DNA from: JBBITW01 sp037440525
GTDB lineage: Bacteria; Desulfobacterota; BSN033; UBA1163
NCBI GenBank assembly: GCA_037440525.1
Contig: JBBITW010000203.1
Span: 1-6,175, forward strand
Direction: 5' to 3'
DNA length: 6,175 nt
Under the pieces are notes generated by a model. That model was not told where the DNA came from. It saw only the letters and a list, made by a program, of their open reading frames with translations, and did no database searches. This document shows positions 6,003-6,175 of this stretch, in pieces; the stretch's first letter is position 1, and each line of letters opens with the position of its first letter. A program made the position numbers and the translations under genes.

Positions 6003-6028
6003 CGTAGGGCAAGGGCTTGTCCCTTGCC
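6003..6028 (-). repeat. REP-like hairpin unit 2, inverted
   Basis: A perfect 8-bp stem GGCAAGGG (6008-6015) / CCCTTGCC (6021-6028) encloses the loop CTTGT, preceded by CGTAG. Together with unit 1 across a 21-bp spacer (5982-6002), it forms a doublet like a BIME or REPIN. It lies 10 bp past the stop of the partial minus-strand gene. There is no T-tract, so it is not a typical intrinsic terminator. Confidence 0.7.
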
Positions 6029-6038
6029 GTATTTGGTT

Positions 6039-6173
6039 TCATTTCTTATGTAGAATTACGACACAGTCTCGTTGTGGAAAGTCAACAAGACAAGACCATG
6101 GAGGATCGCCCCATTCTAATCTTTTTAATTTTTTCTTTAAACTTTTCAAGAACAACCCTAATCGGATAAAACT
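6039..6173 (-). CDS. probable 3' end of an unrecognised gene, truncated by the window edge
   Basis: A minus-strand frame is open from the right edge to a TGA at 6041-6039, 44 residues. It reads a lysine/leucine-rich helix (FLKSLKKKLKRLEWG), then DPPWSCLVDFPQRDCVVIL and a final HKK. The end, rich in tryptophan, proline and aspartate, looks like a folded domain rather than chance translation. It is longer than the overlapping frame ending at 6082. I do not recognise the family. Sequence to the right would settle it. Confidence 0.4.
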   Translation of the reverse strand, partial: SFIRLGLFLKSLKKKLKRLEWGDPPWSCLVDFPQRDCVVILHKK

Positions 6174-6175
6174 TG

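Noticed and set aside
5956..6028. CRISPR array or bidirectional terminator
   Set aside because: There are only two units in inverted, not direct, orientation, and neither hairpin is followed by a T-tract.
6082..6174. Alternative minus-strand frame ending KIRMGRSSMVLSC
   Set aside because: It is open to the edge but shorter than the overlapping frame ending at 6039, and its composition is less like a folded domain. Both cannot be excluded without flanking sequence.

Overview
The window is about 6.2 kb of AT-rich bacterial chromosome, roughly 40% G+C by eye. It has Shine-Dalgarno sites (AGGAGG type) and sigma-70-like promoters. Two flavin enzymes of the nitroreductase and PNPOx types, a flavoprotein with a compact four-cysteine Fe-S motif and a cysteine-rich DUF2284 protein point to an anaerobe. 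A sulfate-reducing or syntrophic Desulfobacterota-like bacterium would fit, but that is inference and no taxonomic marker is present.

Layout: (1) Positions 1-195 hold a sigma-70-like promoter for the first gene and, at the left edge, a weak open frame leaving the window on the minus strand. (2) Positions 196-2806 form a redox island. It contains an iron-sulfur-flavoprotein-like NAD(P)H:FMN reductase family gene (+), a two-gene minus-strand operon (PNPOx-like flavoprotein, then nitroreductase), and a DUF2284 metal-binding protein (+) divergent from that operon across a 163-bp region with back-to-back promoters. (3) Positions 2813-2889 are a complete tRNA-Pro(CGG) gene on the minus strand with CCA encoded. 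(4) Positions 2925-5445 are a tight minus-strand operon, gckA-queD-folE2, with gaps of 21 bp and an 8-bp overlap. Its promoter lies at about 5474-5502 and the first gene starts with TTG. (5) Positions 5446-6175 are mostly non-coding. They hold a decayed C-terminal fragment of an ISAs1-like transposase, a pair of inverted REP-like hairpins with compensatory base changes, and probably the 3' end of another minus-strand gene cut by the window edge.

How the genes work together: FolE2 makes 7,8-dihydroneopterin triphosphate from GTP, and the QueD/PTPS-family enzyme uses that product. The active-site motif of the latter is CEELHGH. This fits the CExxHGH signature of the PTPS-I/III subgroup, reported to serve both queuosine synthesis and a FolB-independent route to folate. 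This is the most informative point in the window, because it predicts that the pair feeds both queuosine and folate. The glycerate 2-kinase leading the operon has no obvious metabolic link to pterins. The redox island looks like accessory anaerobic electron transfer or detoxification, with no assignable substrate. I see no CRISPR array, defence system or clearly new multi-gene system.
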